Assembly (NCBI GenBank): GCA_947629865.1 | Contig: CANRFJ010000011.1 | Coordinates: 1 to 64,000 of the forward strand | DNA from: an uncultured Lachnospiraceae bacterium | GTDB lineage: Bacteria; Bacillota; Clostridia; Lachnospirales; Lachnospiraceae | DNA length: 64,000 nt | Direction of reading: 5' to 3' | Shown: piece by piece, positions 7,734 through 17,467 of the stretch | How the letters are laid out: every line of letters begins with the position of its first letter | How positions within the stretch are numbered: the first letter of the stretch is position 1 | Translations under genes and position numbers: made by a program | The notes under the pieces: generated by a model | What the model saw: the letters and a program-made list of their open reading frames with translations, nothing else | Databases searched by the model: none | Told to the model about the DNA's origin: nothing

Positions 7734-8582
7734 CTACCGCCCTGCGGCCTCCATGATGCTGTCCGCCGCCTGCTCTACCGTGAGGGCGTTGTGGGGCAGC
7801 GCAACGCCCCGGCGGGCCAGGCCCTCCATGACATAAGTGACCTGCGGCGCCATCAGTCCCATCGTCTCCAGCTCCCGGTAGTGTGAAAACACTTCCGCCG
7901 GCGTGCCGTCATATGCAATGGTTCCCTGATTCATCACAATCAGGCGCTCCACATATTTTGCCACGTCCTCCATACTGTGGGAGACGAGCACTACGCTGAT
8001 TTTGCGCTCTCTGTGGAGACCGGAGAGCAGACGCAGGATCTCGTCCCTTCCCGCCGGATCAAGTCCCGCCGTGGGCTCGTCCAGAACCAGCAGCTCCGGC
8101 TCCATCGCCAGCACCCCCGCAATGGCGACACGGCGCTTCTGGCCGCCAGATAACTCAAGCGGCGACACATCCAGCAGTTTTTCCTCAATCCCCACCTGTC
8201 TCAGCGCCTCATAGGAGTGAAGATCCACCTCCAGCGGCTCCATTCCCGTATTCTTCGGGCCAAACCGCACGTCCTCCAGCACCGTGCTCTCAAACAGCTG
8301 CTGCTCCGGATACTGGAATACGAGGCCGATTTTGCCGCGTAGCTTTTTCAGGGAAAAATCCTTGTCATGGATATCCTGTCCGTTGTAATAGACGCCGCCG
8401 CCCGTTGGTTTGAGAAGTCCGTTAAAATGGCGTATCAGCGTGGATTTTCCGGAACCGGTGTGTCCGATCAGGCCAATCATTTCCCCCTCGCCGATCGAGA
8501 GGTTCACATTGTGGAGCGCCCTCTTTTCATCCGGCATACCCCTCTTATAAATATATTCCAGTTCATTTACCAGTAATGCCAT
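7734..8582 (-). CDS. ecfA2: Energy-coupling factor transporter ATPase EcfA2
   Basis: A 282-aa ABC ATPase powering the ECF importer. Walker A GHTGSGKST, signature ELSGGQKRRV, Walker B LLVLDEPTAGLDP and the switch His in LVSHSM are all intact. It is second of the two ATPases in the order ecfA1-ecfA2-ecfT. It would heterodimerise with EcfA1 at the inner face of the membrane. GGGAGGAG lies before the ATG. Confidence 0.96.
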   Translation of the reverse strand: MALLVNELEYIYKRGMPDEKRALHNVNLSIGEGEMIGLIGHTGSGKSTLIRHFNGLLKPTGGGVYYNGQDIHDKDFSLKKLRGKIGLVFQYPEQQLFESTVLEDVRFGPKNTGMEPLEVDLHSYEALRQVGIEEKLLDVSPLELSGGQKRRVAIAGVLAMEPELLVLDEPTAGLDPAGRDEILRLLSGLHRERKISVVLVSHSMEDVAKYVERLIVMNQGTIAYDGTPAEVFSHYRELETMGLMAPQVTYVMEGLARRGVALPHNALTVEQAADSIMEAAGR

Positions 8583-8609
8583 AATTGTCTCCTCCCTGGC
8601 CGCGGCGCT

Positions 8610-9458
8610 CTAGGCAAGGCGGGCCGCCACTGCCTCCACCAATTCCTCCACCGTGAGGATATCCGCGGGCACGTCCATCCCCCTCTTTCTCAGTTCGTAG
8701 GCGAGCAGCGTCACCTGCGGCACATCCAGATGATATCCCTGCAATTCCTCCACACGGGAAAAGATCTCCCTGGGCGTCCCCTCCATAACGATCCTGCCCC
8801 GGTTCATCACGAGCACTCTGTCCGCCTCCGTCACCTCCTCCATGTAATGGGTGATCCAGAGCACGGTAATGTGTTCATCGGCGTTCAGCTCCCTGACGGC
8901 CTCAAGCACCTCCCGGCGCCCCGCCGGATCCAGCATCGCCGTCGCCTCGTCAAGCACGATACAGCGGGGTTTCATCGCCAGTATCCCGGCAATGGCCACC
9001 CTCTGTTTCTGACCGCCGGAAAGATTATTGGGAGACTCCCTTCTGGCACGGAGCATACCGACCTTCTCCAGTGCCTCTCCAACCCTCTCCCGTATCTCCT
9101 CCGCAGGAACTCCCAGATTCTCCGGGCCAAATCCCACGTCCTCCTCTACCACATTGCAGACGAGCTGGTTGTCCGGATTCTGAAATACCATTCCTGCGCG
9201 CCGCCGGATCTCCCACACCATCTCCCCGTCCGAGGTGTCTATATTTTCCACATAGACCGTCCCCTCCTCCGGAACCAAAAGGGCGTTAATGTGCTTTGCC
9301 AAAGTGGATTTTCCCGAACCGTTGTGACCGAGAACCGCCACAAACTCTCCCGGTTTCACATGAAAGGAGACGTCATCCAGGGCAGTCTCTACCGCCGTCA
9401 CTTCCTCTCGGTCGTCCCGCCGTATGTAATCATATTTTACATGCTCTGCCCGTATCAC
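8610..9458 (-). CDS. ecfA1: Energy-coupling factor transporter ATPase EcfA1
   Basis: A 282-aa ABC ATPase, partner of EcfA2. Walker [10 protein letters not shown], signature [10 protein letters not shown], Walker [14 protein letters not shown] and switch His in WITHYM are present. Translation starts at GTG (9458) behind AAAGGAGG. Between it and rplQ is a hairpin that may lower read-through from the ribosomal operon, so the ecf genes may depend on read-through or on a promoter I could not identify. Confidence 0.96.
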   Translation of the reverse strand: MIRAEHVKYDYIRRDDREEVTAVETALDDVSFHVKPGEFVAVLGHNGSGKSTLAKHINALLVPEEGTVYVENIDTSDGEMVWEIRRRAGMVFQNPDNQLVCNVVEEDVGFGPENLGVPAEEIRERVGEALEKVGMLRARRESPNNLSGGQKQRVAIAGILAMKPRCIVLDEATAMLDPAGRREVLEAVRELNADEHITVLWITHYMEEVTEADRVLVMNRGRIVMEGTPREIFSRVEELQGYHLDVPQVTLLAYELRKRGMDVPADILTVEELVEAVAARLA

Positions 9459-9487
9459 TGTCTGCCTCCTTTCTTACGGAAAAACGT

Positions 9488-9514
9488 ATAAAGGGACTGT
9501 CCGGAGACAGTCCC
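9488..9514 (-). terminator. Hairpin after rplQ, likely (partial) end of the ribosomal operon
   Basis: On the minus strand a perfect 9-bp stem, GGGACTGTC/GACAGTCCC with a CTCCG-type loop, is followed by TTTATACGTTTTT. It separates rplQ from ecfA1. Confidence 0.75.
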
Positions 9515-9527
9515 CATTTATAATTTC

Positions 9528-10064
9528 TTATACCAGTTCAATTACTACCTGCATTGCCGCATCGCCCTTTCGGGGCCCGATTTTAATGATTCGGGTATAT
9601 CCGCCGTTGCGGTCTGCATACTTAGGTGCAATCTCGTCAAAAAGGATATTGGTGACGTCGATCTGCTTTGTTCCCTTTTTCCTGCCCGCTGTGGCAGCCG
9701 GCACTTCCTTGACCGGGTAGAGAACCTTCTTCATCTGACGTCTTGCGTGAAGTCTGGACGGGCTGTCTTTTTTGATCTGCTTATCCACAGTATCATAAAC
9801 CGTTACCTTTTTGCCGTCTACCACTTCTTTTACCCTCTTGCCGTCTTTATCCTTCTGGGGCACTTTTGCCTGTACCGTTACGGTCTCGTAATTATCTCTC
9901 TCCCGTACTGCCAGCGCAATCATGTGCTCGGCAATTTTGCGGATTTCCTTTGCTTTTGCCTCCGTGGTGACAATCCTGCCGTGATACAGCAGATTCGTTA
10001 CCTGGTTTCTGAGCAAAGCTTTCCTCTGGCTGGAAGTTCTTCCAAGCTTTCTATATCCTGCCAT
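9528..10064 (-). CDS. rplQ: 50S ribosomal protein L17
   Basis: Large-subunit protein near the exit tunnel, 178 aa. The core is recognisable ([20 protein letters not shown] at the start, [19 protein letters not shown] near the end). Compared with the usual length of about 120 residues it carries an extra stretch of some 50-60 residues in the middle (around [20 protein letters not shown] and the following Lys-rich part). The true start is the ATG at 10064 with AAGGAGG. Last gene of the alpha-type cluster. Confidence 0.96.
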   Translation of the reverse strand: MAGYRKLGRTSSQRKALLRNQVTNLLYHGRIVTTEAKAKEIRKIAEHMIALAVRERDNYETVTVQAKVPQKDKDGKRVKEVVDGKKVTVYDTVDKQIKKDSPSRLHARRQMKKVLYPVKEVPAATAGRKKGTKQIDVTNILFDEIAPKYADRNGGYTRIIKIGPRKGDAAMQVVIELV

Positions 10065-10094
10065 TGTATTTCCTCCTTGTCTCAAATACTTCTT

Positions 10095-11060
10095 TTATTC
10101 ACTATCGCCTGTTTTAAGGGATAAACCGAGTTCCTTTAACTTAGAGAGTACTTCCTCAAGGGACTTGCGCCCTAAGTTGCGGACTTTCATCATGTCCTCT
10201 GCGGTTTTATCCGTCAGTTCCTCCACCGTATTGATACCGGCTCTCTTGAGGCAGTTGTAGGAACGAACCGAGAGTTCCAGTTCGTCAATGCTCATGTCCA
10301 TTACCTTCTGGGACTCATCTTCTTCCTTTTCAACAATGACTTCCGCCATTTTTGCCTTTTCCGATAAATCGATGAAAGCATTGAGATGTTCGCTCAACAC
10401 CTTGGCAGCCAGGCTGACTGCCTCGTCCGGCTCCAGTGTTCCGTTGGTGAACACGTCCAGTGTCAGTTTATCAAAGTCGGTAATCTGGCCCACACGGGTG
10501 TTTTCCACATTCATGTTTACCCGTTCAATCGGCGTGTAAATCGAATCAATCGGAATCATATCCACCGCCATATCGTCTTTTTTGTTCTTATCTGAACTCA
10601 CATACCCGCGGCCGTTTGTCACAGTCATCTCAATATAGAGTTTGCTGTCTGTACCGCCGTTCAGGGTGGCAATAACCTGTTCCGGATTGATAATCTCAAT
10701 ATCTGCATCACATTTGATATCCGCCGCTGTCACAACACCTTCGCCGTGTGCGTCGATATACATCATTTTCTGTGCGCTCAAATCCTCGCTGTCGTTTTTG
10801 ATTGCCAGGTTTTTGATGTTCATAACAATTTCCGTCACATCTTCCTTGACGCCGGGAATTGAACTGAACTCATGTACCACGCCGTCAATCTTAATCTGGC
10901 TCACCGCTGTACCCGGCAGGGATGAAAGCATGATTCTTCTCAATGAATTACCCAAAGTAGTTCCGTATCCTCTTTCAAGTGGTTCTACTACAAAACGTCC
11001 ATATTTTTTATCTTCCGAAATTTCTGCAATTTCAATTCTAGGTTTTTCAAATTCAAACAC
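10095..11060 (-). CDS. rpoA: DNA-directed RNA polymerase subunit alpha
   Basis: A 321-aa alpha subunit that seeds core assembly and contacts UP elements and activators. The N-terminal domain has [20 protein letters not shown]; the C-terminal helix-hairpin domain has [14 protein letters not shown] and [12 protein letters not shown]. Translation begins at GTG (11060), 11 bases after AAAAGGAGG. It lies between rpsD and rplQ as in other Firmicutes. Confidence 0.98.
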   Translation of the reverse strand: MFEFEKPRIEIAEISEDKKYGRFVVEPLERGYGTTLGNSLRRIMLSSLPGTAVSQIKIDGVVHEFSSIPGVKEDVTEIVMNIKNLAIKNDSEDLSAQKMMYIDAHGEGVVTAADIKCDADIEIINPEQVIATLNGGTDSKLYIEMTVTNGRGYVSSDKNKKDDMAVDMIPIDSIYTPIERVNMNVENTRVGQITDFDKLTLDVFTNGTLEPDEAVSLAAKVLSEHLNAFIDLSEKAKMAEVIVEKEEDESQKVMDMSIDELELSVRSYNCLKRAGINTVEELTDKTAEDMMKVRNLGRKSLEEVLSKLKELGLSLKTGDSE

Positions 11061-11088
11061 TCTGGACCCTCCTTTTGGGTTTACTTAA

Positions 11089-11682
11089 TTACTTAGAGTA
11101 CAGCTCGACAATAAGCACATCATTGACCGGAACATCAATTTCTGCTCTGGTGGGGATTTCCTTGACTGTTCCGGAAAGAGCCTCCTGATTGGCCTCTAAC
11201 CAGGCAGGAACCAGTCTTGCGCCAGTCACTTCAAGGATATCCTTATATCTCTGCGCACCTTTGAATTTTTCTTTAATTTCAATCACGTCGCCGGCCTTCA
11301 GCTGATAAGACGGAATATTCACCGGCTTACCGTTTACCAGCACATGCTTGTGATCGACGATCTGCCTTGCCTCTTTTCTAGTTCTGGCAAACCCAAGACG
11401 GAACATCACGTTGTCCAGTCTCAGCTCCAGCAGAATCATCAGGTTGTCACCCGTCGTTCCATATTTCAGTTTCTGAGCCTTGGCAAAGTAATTGCGGAAC
11501 GGTTTCTCCAGAACTCCGTAAATGAACTTTGCCTTCTGCTTCTCGCGAAGCTGACTTCCATACTCGCTTAATTTCTTTCCGGTTCTTGCGTTTCTCTTGG
11601 ATTTTTTGTCAATTCCCAGATATACCGGATCCAGATCCAGAGAGCGGCATCTTTTCAAAACAGGCGTCATATCTCTAGCCAT
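11089..11682 (-). CDS. rpsD: 30S ribosomal protein S4
   Basis: A 197-aa primary 16S-binding protein, with the S4 RNA-binding fold in the second half (LDNVMFRLGFARTRKEARQ, VNIPSYQLKAGDVIEI). The N-terminus lacks the zinc-binding cysteine set of longer S4 forms, as in the shorter zinc-free clostridial type. In enterobacteria S4 is the translational repressor of this cluster, relevant to the structured spacer before rpsM. Confidence 0.98.
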   Translation of the reverse strand: MARDMTPVLKRCRSLDLDPVYLGIDKKSKRNARTGKKLSEYGSQLREKQKAKFIYGVLEKPFRNYFAKAQKLKYGTTGDNLMILLELRLDNVMFRLGFARTRKEARQIVDHKHVLVNGKPVNIPSYQLKAGDVIEIKEKFKGAQRYKDILEVTGARLVPAWLEANQEALSGTVKEIPTRAEIDVPVNDVLIVELYSK

Positions 11683-11706
11683 TCTTCATTCCTCCTATAC
11701 TATAAA

Positions 11707-12102
11707 TCAAACTCGTCTGCGTTTCGGTGGGCGGCAGCCATTGTGCGGAACAGGCGTGACATCCTGAATACTTGTCACTTCGATTCCACAGGCCTGAATG
11801 GCGCGAATCGCTGCTTCTCTACCGGAACCAGGTCCTTTTACCATAACTTCCACTGACTTCAAACCGTGAGGCAGAGCAGCCTTTGCCGCTGTCTCCGCTG
11901 CCATCTGGGCTGCGTAAGGAGTAGACTTTTTGGAGCCTCTGAAGCCCAGTCCGCCTGCGCTCGCCCAGGAAATTGCATTTCCCTCCAAATCGGTCAGTGT
12001 TACGATTGTATTATTAAAAGATGACTGAATGTGTGCCTGTCCGCGGTCAATATTTTTCCTGACACGCTTTTTTGTCGCTTTTTTTGCAACCTGCTTAGCC
12101 AT
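11707..12102 (-). CDS. rpsK: 30S ribosomal protein S11
   Basis: A 131-aa platform protein of the small subunit. [32 protein letters not shown] and the C-terminal [18 protein letters not shown] are diagnostic. 18 bp separate it from rpsM. Confidence 0.98.
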   Translation of the reverse strand: MAKQVAKKATKKRVRKNIDRGQAHIQSSFNNTIVTLTDLEGNAISWASAGGLGFRGSKKSTPYAAQMAAETAAKAALPHGLKSVEVMVKGPGSGREAAIRAIQACGIEVTSIQDVTPVPHNGCRPPKRRRV

Positions 12103-12120
12103 GCGTCTTACCTCCTGATA

Positions 12121-12489
12121 TTATTTCTTCTTATTTGCCACTGTGCGCTTCGGGCCTTTCCTTGTCCTTGCATTGGTCTTTGTCTTCTGACCACGAACCG
12201 GAAGTCCCTTTCTGTGACGAATTCCTCTGTAGCAACCAATCTCCTGCAGTCTCTTGATGTTCAGAGCTACCTCTCTGCGCAGGTCGCCCTCTACCATCTG
12301 GGTGCGGTCAATGACATCGCGGATCTTGGCGACGTCCTCATCGGATAAATCCTTACAACGAATATCCGGATCGACTTTTGCCTCAGCCAGAATCCTTCGG
12401 GAACTGGAAACACCAATTCCGTAAATATAGGTAAGACCTATTTCAACACGTTTTTCTCTTGGTAAATCTACACCGCTGATACGAGCCAT
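12121..12489 (-). CDS. rpsM: 30S ribosomal protein S13
   Basis: A 122-aa protein of the small-subunit head contacting the P-site tRNA through its basic tail ([16 protein letters not shown]). The start is the ATG at 12489 ([19 protein letters not shown]), with GGAGGTG upstream; the frame stays open upstream but without a start site. Preceded by an unusually long spacer. Confidence 0.98.
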   Translation of the reverse strand: MARISGVDLPREKRVEIGLTYIYGIGVSSSRRILAEAKVDPDIRCKDLSDEDVAKIRDVIDRTQMVEGDLRREVALNIKRLQEIGCYRGIRHRKGLPVRGQKTKTNARTRKGPKRTVANKKK

Positions 12490-12819
12490 GTGTGCTTTAC
12501 ACCTCCATTTAGAATTTGTTGTGCGCGCCAACGCGCCCTTTCGTTTATGCCCTATGGCATTTTCCTGTAGTGATTTCTATAAAAATCACTCTGCAGCCGC
12601 TTTAAATCACAACAACAGTGAGAAACAAGAACCTGTCAGTGATTCTACTATATATAGGTAGAAACCGATCAGGAGAATTTCAGACTGCTTACCGTTGCGA
12701 TATCACAGCACCTGTGATTCATGACGGTTTCGGTGCTGTAACACAGAAAGCAAGAACTATTATTTATAAACACGAAAAGTACCCAAAGAATTCTCTCCAG
12801 GTATTCGATGTATTCATTA
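12490..12819 (-). promoter_or_regulatory. 330-nt structured spacer/leader upstream of rpsM
   Basis: Within an operon whose genes are otherwise 10-130 bp apart, this gap holds no convincing ORF. It carries at least three inverted repeats on the minus strand: TTCTAC...GTAGAA (12643-12663), AGTGATTT-TTATAG-AAATCACT (12569-12590, 8-bp stem) and ATGCC-ATAG-GGCAT (12547-12560), followed by a GGGCGCGTTGGCGCGC stretch and the rpsM ribosome-binding site. The position equals that of the S4-regulated alpha-operon leader of Escherichia coli, so an S4-responsive element is a reasonable but untested idea. Confidence 0.5.
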
Positions 12820-12933
12820 TTAGCCCTGTCTTTGTTTGTGTTTCGGATTCTCACAGATTACTCTGATCCTGCCCTTTCTTTTAATGACTTTGCATTTTTC
12901 GCAAATCGGTTTTACTGATGATCTTACTTTCAC
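12820..12933 (-). CDS. rpmJ: 50S ribosomal protein L36
   Basis: A 37-aa zinc-binding protein. The translation starts at GTG (12933) with GAAAGGAGGG upstream and reads (M)[18 protein letters not shown], then ...[16 protein letters not shown]. The zinc ligands C-x2-C, C and H are complete, so this is the zinc-containing form. First gene after the internal promoter at 12968-12996. Confidence 0.97.
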   Translation of the reverse strand: MKVRSSVKPICEKCKVIKRKGRIRVICENPKHKQRQG

Positions 12934-12967
12934 AGTAATACCCTCCTTTCAAAAAAGTCCGCTTACA

Positions 12968-12996
12968 AGTATAACATAGTTCTTTGCAAAATGCAA
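12968..12996 (-). promoter_or_regulatory. Internal sigma-A promoter upstream of rpmJ-rpsM-rpsK-rpsD-rpoA-rplQ
   Basis: On the minus strand TTGCAT (12991-12996), a 17-bp spacer and TATACT (12968-12973), in the 113-bp gap between infA and rpmJ. The -35 hexamer is the same as that of the main S10 promoter. It would allow separate control of the alpha cluster and rpoA. Confidence 0.75.
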
Positions 12997-13046
12997 GGAA
13001 AAATTATAGATAACCCCGCAGCTGAAAGCCGCTTTTTCACAGGGGA

Positions 13047-13265
13047 TTATTTATCTCTCCAGACAATCCTTCCCTTTGTCAGATCATAAGGGGATAACTC
13101 CAGCGTAACTTTGTCGCCCGGCAGAATACGGATAAAATTCATGCGGAGCTTTCCGCTGATGTGGGCCAGCACTTTGTGGCCGTTTTCCAATTCCACCTGA
13201 AACATTGCGTTCGGCAGTTTCTCAACAACTGTTCCCTCAATTTCAATAACATCTGCTTTTGACAT
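13047..13265 (-). CDS. infA: Translation initiation factor IF-1
   Basis: A 72-aa single S1/OB-fold factor that occupies the A site during initiation. [19 protein letters not shown] and the ending [12 protein letters not shown] are typical. TAGGAGG lies before the ATG. It follows map directly; a KOW-domain gene seen between map and infA in some relatives is absent. Confidence 0.98.
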   Translation of the reverse strand: MSKADVIEIEGTVVEKLPNAMFQVELENGHKVLAHISGKLRMNFIRILPGDKVTLELSPYDLTKGRIVWRDK

Positions 13266-13324
13266 GTTTACCTCCTAATGGAATGAAATGGTTGACTTTT
13301 TCTATAAACTTTCCTCTTTCACTC

Positions 13325-14077
13325 TTATACCAGCGATAAGATCTCCGGATCATCTTCCGTGATCAGAATCGTATTCTCATAGTGGGCGGAATTGCTTCCG
13401 TCTCTGGTCACTACCGTCCAGTCGTCCTCCAGAATCCACACCTCGTACTTTCCGGCGTTTACCATCGGCTCGACGGCCAGAGTCATGCCTGGACAGAGCC
13501 TCATGCCGCGCCCCACCGGTTTATAGTTCGGAATCTGCGGCTCCTCGTGCATCTCTTTGCCGATGCCGTGTCCCACCAGATCCCGCACCACAGAAAATCC
13601 GTTTGCCTCCACATATTTCTGAATGGCGGCGGATATATCATAGAGATGATTGCCCGCCCTCGCCTTCTCAATACCGCGGAAAAAACTCTCCTTTGTCACA
13701 TCAATGAGCCGCCTGGCCTCGTCATCTATGTTGCCGACGCCGTATGTTCTGGCGGCGTCGGACTGATAATCCTTATAGATCACACCGGCGTCCAGGCTCA
13801 CTATGTCTCCCTCGAACAGATGATGCTTTTTGTCCGGAATACCGTGTACCACCTCGTCGTTGACCGATACGCAGATAGACGCCGGATACCCCTCATATCC
13901 CTTGAAAGAGGGGATACAACCGGCTTTCCGGATCATTTCCTCTCCCCGCCGGTCGATCTCCATCGTCGTAATGCCCGGTTCAATAATCTCAGCCAGACGG
14001 TCGTGAACCTCTGCCAATATTTTCCCGGCATCGCGCATCAGTTCAATCTCATGTCGGGATTTGATCGTCACTGCCAT
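13325..14077 (-). CDS. map: Methionine aminopeptidase, type I
   Basis: A 250-aa metalloenzyme removing initiator Met from new proteins. Metal ligands: Asp in SLDAGV, Asp in YQSDAARTY, His in GHGIGKEMHE, Glu in AVEPMV, and Glu in SAHYENT near the end. The start is the ATG at 14077 with GGAGG. 14 bp downstream of adk in the secY-adk-map-infA order. Confidence 0.97.
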   Translation of the reverse strand: MAVTIKSRHEIELMRDAGKILAEVHDRLAEIIEPGITTMEIDRRGEEMIRKAGCIPSFKGYEGYPASICVSVNDEVVHGIPDKKHHLFEGDIVSLDAGVIYKDYQSDAARTYGVGNIDDEARRLIDVTKESFFRGIEKARAGNHLYDISAAIQKYVEANGFSVVRDLVGHGIGKEMHEEPQIPNYKPVGRGMRLCPGMTLAVEPMVNAGKYEVWILEDDWTVVTRDGSNSAHYENTILITEDDPEILSLV

Positions 14078-14091
14078 GATACGGCCTCCAT

Positions 14092-14733
14092 TCATCCAAG
14101 GATTGCTGTAATGGCCTGGAAGACAGCCTCCAGATCCACCGTTCCGTCTACCTCTTTCAAAATTCCCGCCTTGGTGTAATAGTCGATTAACGGCTGTGTC
14201 TGCTCATGGTAAACGTTCAGGCGTTTCTTTACCGTCTCCGGCTTGTCGTCGTCCCGAAGTACCAGCTCGCCGCCGCAGGCATCGCAGATACCTTCTTTTT
14301 TGGTCGGATTATACTTAATATGATATGTTCCTCCACAGGAAACACATGCGCGCCGTCCCGACATTCTGTTTATGATATTCTCATCCGGCACGTCTACGTC
14401 GATCGCATAATCTAATTTCTCGCCGATCTTCGCCAGCGCTTCGTCCAGCGCCTCCGCCTGCGGAATCGTTCTCGGAAAACCGTCCAGTACATATCCCGTT
14501 TTGGCGTCGTCCTGCGCCAGGCGGTCTACCACCAGATCCACTACCAGTTCGTCCGGAACCAGCAGTCCCTTGTCCATGTACTCCTTTGCCTTTTTCCCAA
14601 GATCCGTATTTTCCTTGATGTTGGCGCGGAAAATATCGCCCGTGGAAATGTGGGGGATTCCATACTTTTCAGAAATCATCTTTGCCTGCGTGCCTTTGCC
14701 GGCTCCCGGCGCACCTAACATAACTATTTTCAT
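14092..14733 (-). CDS. adk: Adenylate kinase
   Basis: A 213-aa enzyme, ATP + AMP to 2 ADP. P-loop [13 protein letters not shown]-binding [11 protein letters not shown], and [13 protein letters not shown]. The LID contains a four-cysteine zinc knuckle (CVSC and CDAC), the Gram-positive long form. Confidence 0.98.
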   Translation of the reverse strand: MKIVMLGAPGAGKGTQAKMISEKYGIPHISTGDIFRANIKENTDLGKKAKEYMDKGLLVPDELVVDLVVDRLAQDDAKTGYVLDGFPRTIPQAEALDEALAKIGEKLDYAIDVDVPDENIINRMSGRRACVSCGGTYHIKYNPTKKEGICDACGGELVLRDDDKPETVKKRLNVYHEQTQPLIDYYTKAGILKEVDGTVDLEAVFQAITAILG

Positions 14734-14953
14734 AGCTGCCTCCCTATCTTTCTATATTTTTTTCTAAAGAACAGGTAAGCGACCTTCAGCCAGAAAATCC
14801 TTCCGGCTGAGGTCGTTATCTCTTTCGCAAAATATATTGCCGCAAATATACCTGACTTGAATATATTTACCGCTGATATTTTTAAGTTTCCTTATCTCCG
14901 GTTTGAACCTTCAAACCTTTTGATCCTTCAAACCTTTTGATCTGTCAAACTGT
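14734..14953 (-). promoter_or_regulatory. secY-adk spacer with a long hairpin
   Basis: The 220-bp gap contains, on the minus strand, CGACCTCAGCC pairing with GGCTGAAGGTCG (about 14788-14824, one bulge) but no proper T-run. It probably acts as an RNA-processing or partial attenuation site between secY and adk. A 17-bp tandem repeat follows the secY stop (separate entry). No promoter is obvious. Confidence 0.45.
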
Positions 14954-14955
14954 TT
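14908..14955. repeat. 17-bp tandem repeat at the 3' end of secY
   Basis: CCTTCAAACCTTTTGAT occurs twice without change (14908-14924, 14925-14941), and a degenerate third copy (14942-14955) runs into the secY stop codon. Confidence 0.8.
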
Positions 14956-16288
14956 AGTCTCCCAAAAATCCTTTGTAATGGCGGACAATAACCAGAGACT
15001 CTATCTGCTTGATCGTCTCGATTACGACGCCGACCACGATGATCAGGGAGGTCCCGCTAAAGGAGACGTCCGCTCCGAAGGCGCCGGAGAACACAATCGG
15101 CAGTACACATGCGATGATCATTCCGATTGCTCCCAGCAGGATTACGCTGTTGAGAACAGTAGTCAGATACTCTGTCGTCGGTTTGCCGGGACGGATACCC
15201 GGAATAAATCCGCCTTGATGTTTCATATTGTTGGAAATCTCAAGGGGATTAAATGTCACGGAAGTGTAAAAATAAGCAAAGAATATGATTAACACAATGT
15301 ATATCAATAATCCCAGGGTATACTTAAATTCGCCCCAGCTGCCTACCTTGCACCACTCACTCTGACTGCAGAGCGTCAAAAACTTCTGGAACAGCGTCGC
15401 CTTAGGCCCCGTCGCCGGCCGAATATTGGCAAAACTGGCTATTACAACCGGCAGAGACATCATGGAACTGGCAAAGATAACCGGAATAACGCCCGCGGTA
15501 TTTACCTTCAGCGGAATATGGCTGGACTGTCCGCCCGTCACCTTTCTTCCCTGCACCTTCTTGGCATACTGTACCGGAATCTTTCTCTCGCCGTCCTGCA
15601 AAAATACGATAAACACAAACATGGCGATGATTACGCCCAGAATGATTACGGCCGCCACAATAGCGTTCGTAATATTGGACGCACCCTTGATATAGGTATT
15701 GTAAAGATTGGATAAATCGGAAGGTATCCTCGCCACAATGTTAATCAACAGGATAATGGAAATACCATTTCCGACGCCCTTCTCGGTAATCTGCTCTCCC
15801 AGCCACATAAGGAAAGCGGCTCCCGCTGTCAGCGCAACTACGGCCACGATCATGGAAGTGTAGCCGTTGTTGACAAACAATCCCTGATTGCGGAATCCGA
15901 TAATCATGGCTCCGCCCTCGATTACTGCCAGCGCAATGGAGAGATACCTTGTGTACTCATTAATTTTCTGCCGTCCGTCCTCGCCGTCTTTCTGCATCTC
16001 CTCCAGACGCGGAATGGCGATGGTGAGGAGCTGGAAAATAATGGACGCTGTGATATAAGGTGTGATGTTCAGCGCAAAAATGGACATCCTTGAAAAGGAA
16101 CCACCGGTCATAACATCCAGAAAGCCCAGCGCCTGGTTATTGGCAAATAATTCCTGCATCACGCTGCTGTCCGTGCCCGGAATCGGAATATTACAACCAA
16201 TGCGCACAATCACGAGCGCCAGAAGCACATACAGCAGTTTCATCCGGATTTCTTTTGTCCTTAAAGCATTTTGAATGGTTGTTAACAT
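14954..16288 (-). CDS. secY: Preprotein translocase subunit SecY
   Basis: A 444-aa ten-helix channel of the Sec translocase. IGCNIPIPG, QLLTIAIPRLEEMQKDGEDG, IPVQYAKK and the C-terminal VRHYKGFLG motif are typical. The ATG overlaps the rplO stop (TAATG), implying translational coupling. It works with SecA, also in this window. Confidence 0.98.
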   Translation of the reverse strand: MLTTIQNALRTKEIRMKLLYVLLALVIVRIGCNIPIPGTDSSVMQELFANNQALGFLDVMTGGSFSRMSIFALNITPYITASIIFQLLTIAIPRLEEMQKDGEDGRQKINEYTRYLSIALAVIEGGAMIIGFRNQGLFVNNGYTSMIVAVVALTAGAAFLMWLGEQITEKGVGNGISIILLINIVARIPSDLSNLYNTYIKGASNITNAIVAAVIILGVIIAMFVFIVFLQDGERKIPVQYAKKVQGRKVTGGQSSHIPLKVNTAGVIPVIFASSMMSLPVVIASFANIRPATGPKATLFQKFLTLCSQSEWCKVGSWGEFKYTLGLLIYIVLIIFFAYFYTSVTFNPLEISNNMKHQGGFIPGIRPGKPTTEYLTTVLNSVILLGAIGMIIACVLPIVFSGAFGADVSFSGTSLIIVVGVVIETIKQIESLVIVRHYKGFLGD

Positions 16289-16728
16289 TAGATCACCTCT
16301 GCTTTTCCACCTGCAGCCTGAATCTTTTCAGCAGCACTTGCACTGTAAGCATTTACCTTCACATCAAGCTTTTTGGTTAATTCTCCGTTTCCCAGAATTT
16401 TAACTCCGTCTTTTGGATTGCGTACAATTCCCTTTTCCACAAGAGCTGCCACCGTAACCTCCGCACCGTCGTCAAACACATTCAGACGGCTGACTGCCAC
16501 ACCGACAATCTCCTTTGTATTGATATTTGTAAACCCTCTTTTGGGCAATCTTCTATACAATGGCAACTGACCGCCCTCAAAGCCTGGAGCTTTGGCGCCG
16601 GAACGGGCTTTCTGTCCCTTGTGTCCCTTGCCGGCCGTTTTACCATTGCCTGAACCGTGCCCGCGGCCGCGGCGGAACATATTGCTCTGCCGGGAACCGG
16701 CTGCCGGTTTCAATTCTGATAAATTCAT
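16288..16728 (-). CDS. rplO: 50S ribosomal protein L15
   Basis: A 146-aa assembly protein. [13 protein letters not shown] and the Gly-rich basic [20 protein letters not shown] are typical. The ATG at 16728 follows AAGGAGGTG; the frame three codons upstream starts with a GTG that is part of that site. Confidence 0.98.
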   Translation of the reverse strand: MNLSELKPAAGSRQSNMFRRGRGHGSGNGKTAGKGHKGQKARSGAKAPGFEGGQLPLYRRLPKRGFTNINTKEIVGVAVSRLNVFDDGAEVTVAALVEKGIVRNPKDGVKILGNGELTKKLDVKVNAYSASAAEKIQAAGGKAEVI

Positions 16729-16745
16729 TCTCTGCACCTCCTTGA

Positions 16746-16928
16746 CTAGATTTCCTCAACCTTTACCAGATGCCTTACCTGCTGTATCATACCGCGCACT
16801 GCGGCATTGTCCGGCATCTCCACTGTCTTGTTCAGTTTCCTAAGGCCGAGAGCTTCTACGGTTTTTCTATGCTTTGGAATTGATCCAATTGTGGATTTCA
16901 CCAGTGTAATCTTTAATTTGTCTGCCAT
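16746..16928 (-). CDS. rpmD: 50S ribosomal protein L30
   Basis: 60 aa, with [19 protein letters not shown] and [15 protein letters not shown] typical of L30. Short-spaced between rpsE and rplO. Confidence 0.97.
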   Translation of the reverse strand: MADKLKITLVKSTIGSIPKHRKTVEALGLRKLNKTVEMPDNAAVRGMIQQVRHLVKVEEI

Positions 16929-16941
16929 TTCTAAGCACCTC

Positions 16942-17451
16942 CTAGCCCAAAACTTCCTCTACGGAAATACCGCGGAGTTTTGCTATTTCTTCCGGAGTCT
17001 TTAATTCCTTCAGGCCCTCCAGCGTGGCCAGCACAACATTCTGCTTGTTGCGGGAACCAAGAGACTTTGTACGGATATTTTTATATCCGGCCAGCTCAAG
17101 AACGGCACGGGCAGGCCCTCCGGCAATAATACCGGTACCTTCCTGTGAGCGCTTCATCAGCACAGATGCGCTTCCGAACTTGCCAATGAAATCATGCGGA
17201 ATACTCTTGTTCTCATCGAGAGGCACTTCAATGAGCTTTTTCATTGCTGCCTCCTTGCCCTTGCGAATCGCCTCCGGAATTTCCATAGCCTTACCCAGGC
17301 CTGCACCAACGTGTCCGTTGCCGTCGCCCACTACTACCAGCGCCGTGAAGCGGAAATTACGTCCGCCCTTGACAACCTTGGTTACACGCTTGATTGACAC
17401 TACTTTATCTTCTAACTCAAACTGATTCGCATCAATAATCTCACGTTTCAT
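16942..17451 (-). CDS. rpsE: 30S ribosomal protein S5
   Basis: A 169-aa protein with an N-terminal double-stranded RNA-binding domain ([19 protein letters not shown]) and the C-terminal [18 protein letters not shown] segment. Involved in mRNA entry and decoding fidelity. AAGGAGG before the ATG. Confidence 0.98.
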   Translation of the reverse strand: MKREIIDANQFELEDKVVSIKRVTKVVKGGRNFRFTALVVVGDGNGHVGAGLGKAMEIPEAIRKGKEAAMKKLIEVPLDENKSIPHDFIGKFGSASVLMKRSQEGTGIIAGGPARAVLELAGYKNIRTKSLGSRNKQNVVLATLEGLKELKTPEEIAKLRGISVEEVLG

Positions 17452-17467
17452 GAATTTTCCTCCTTGC

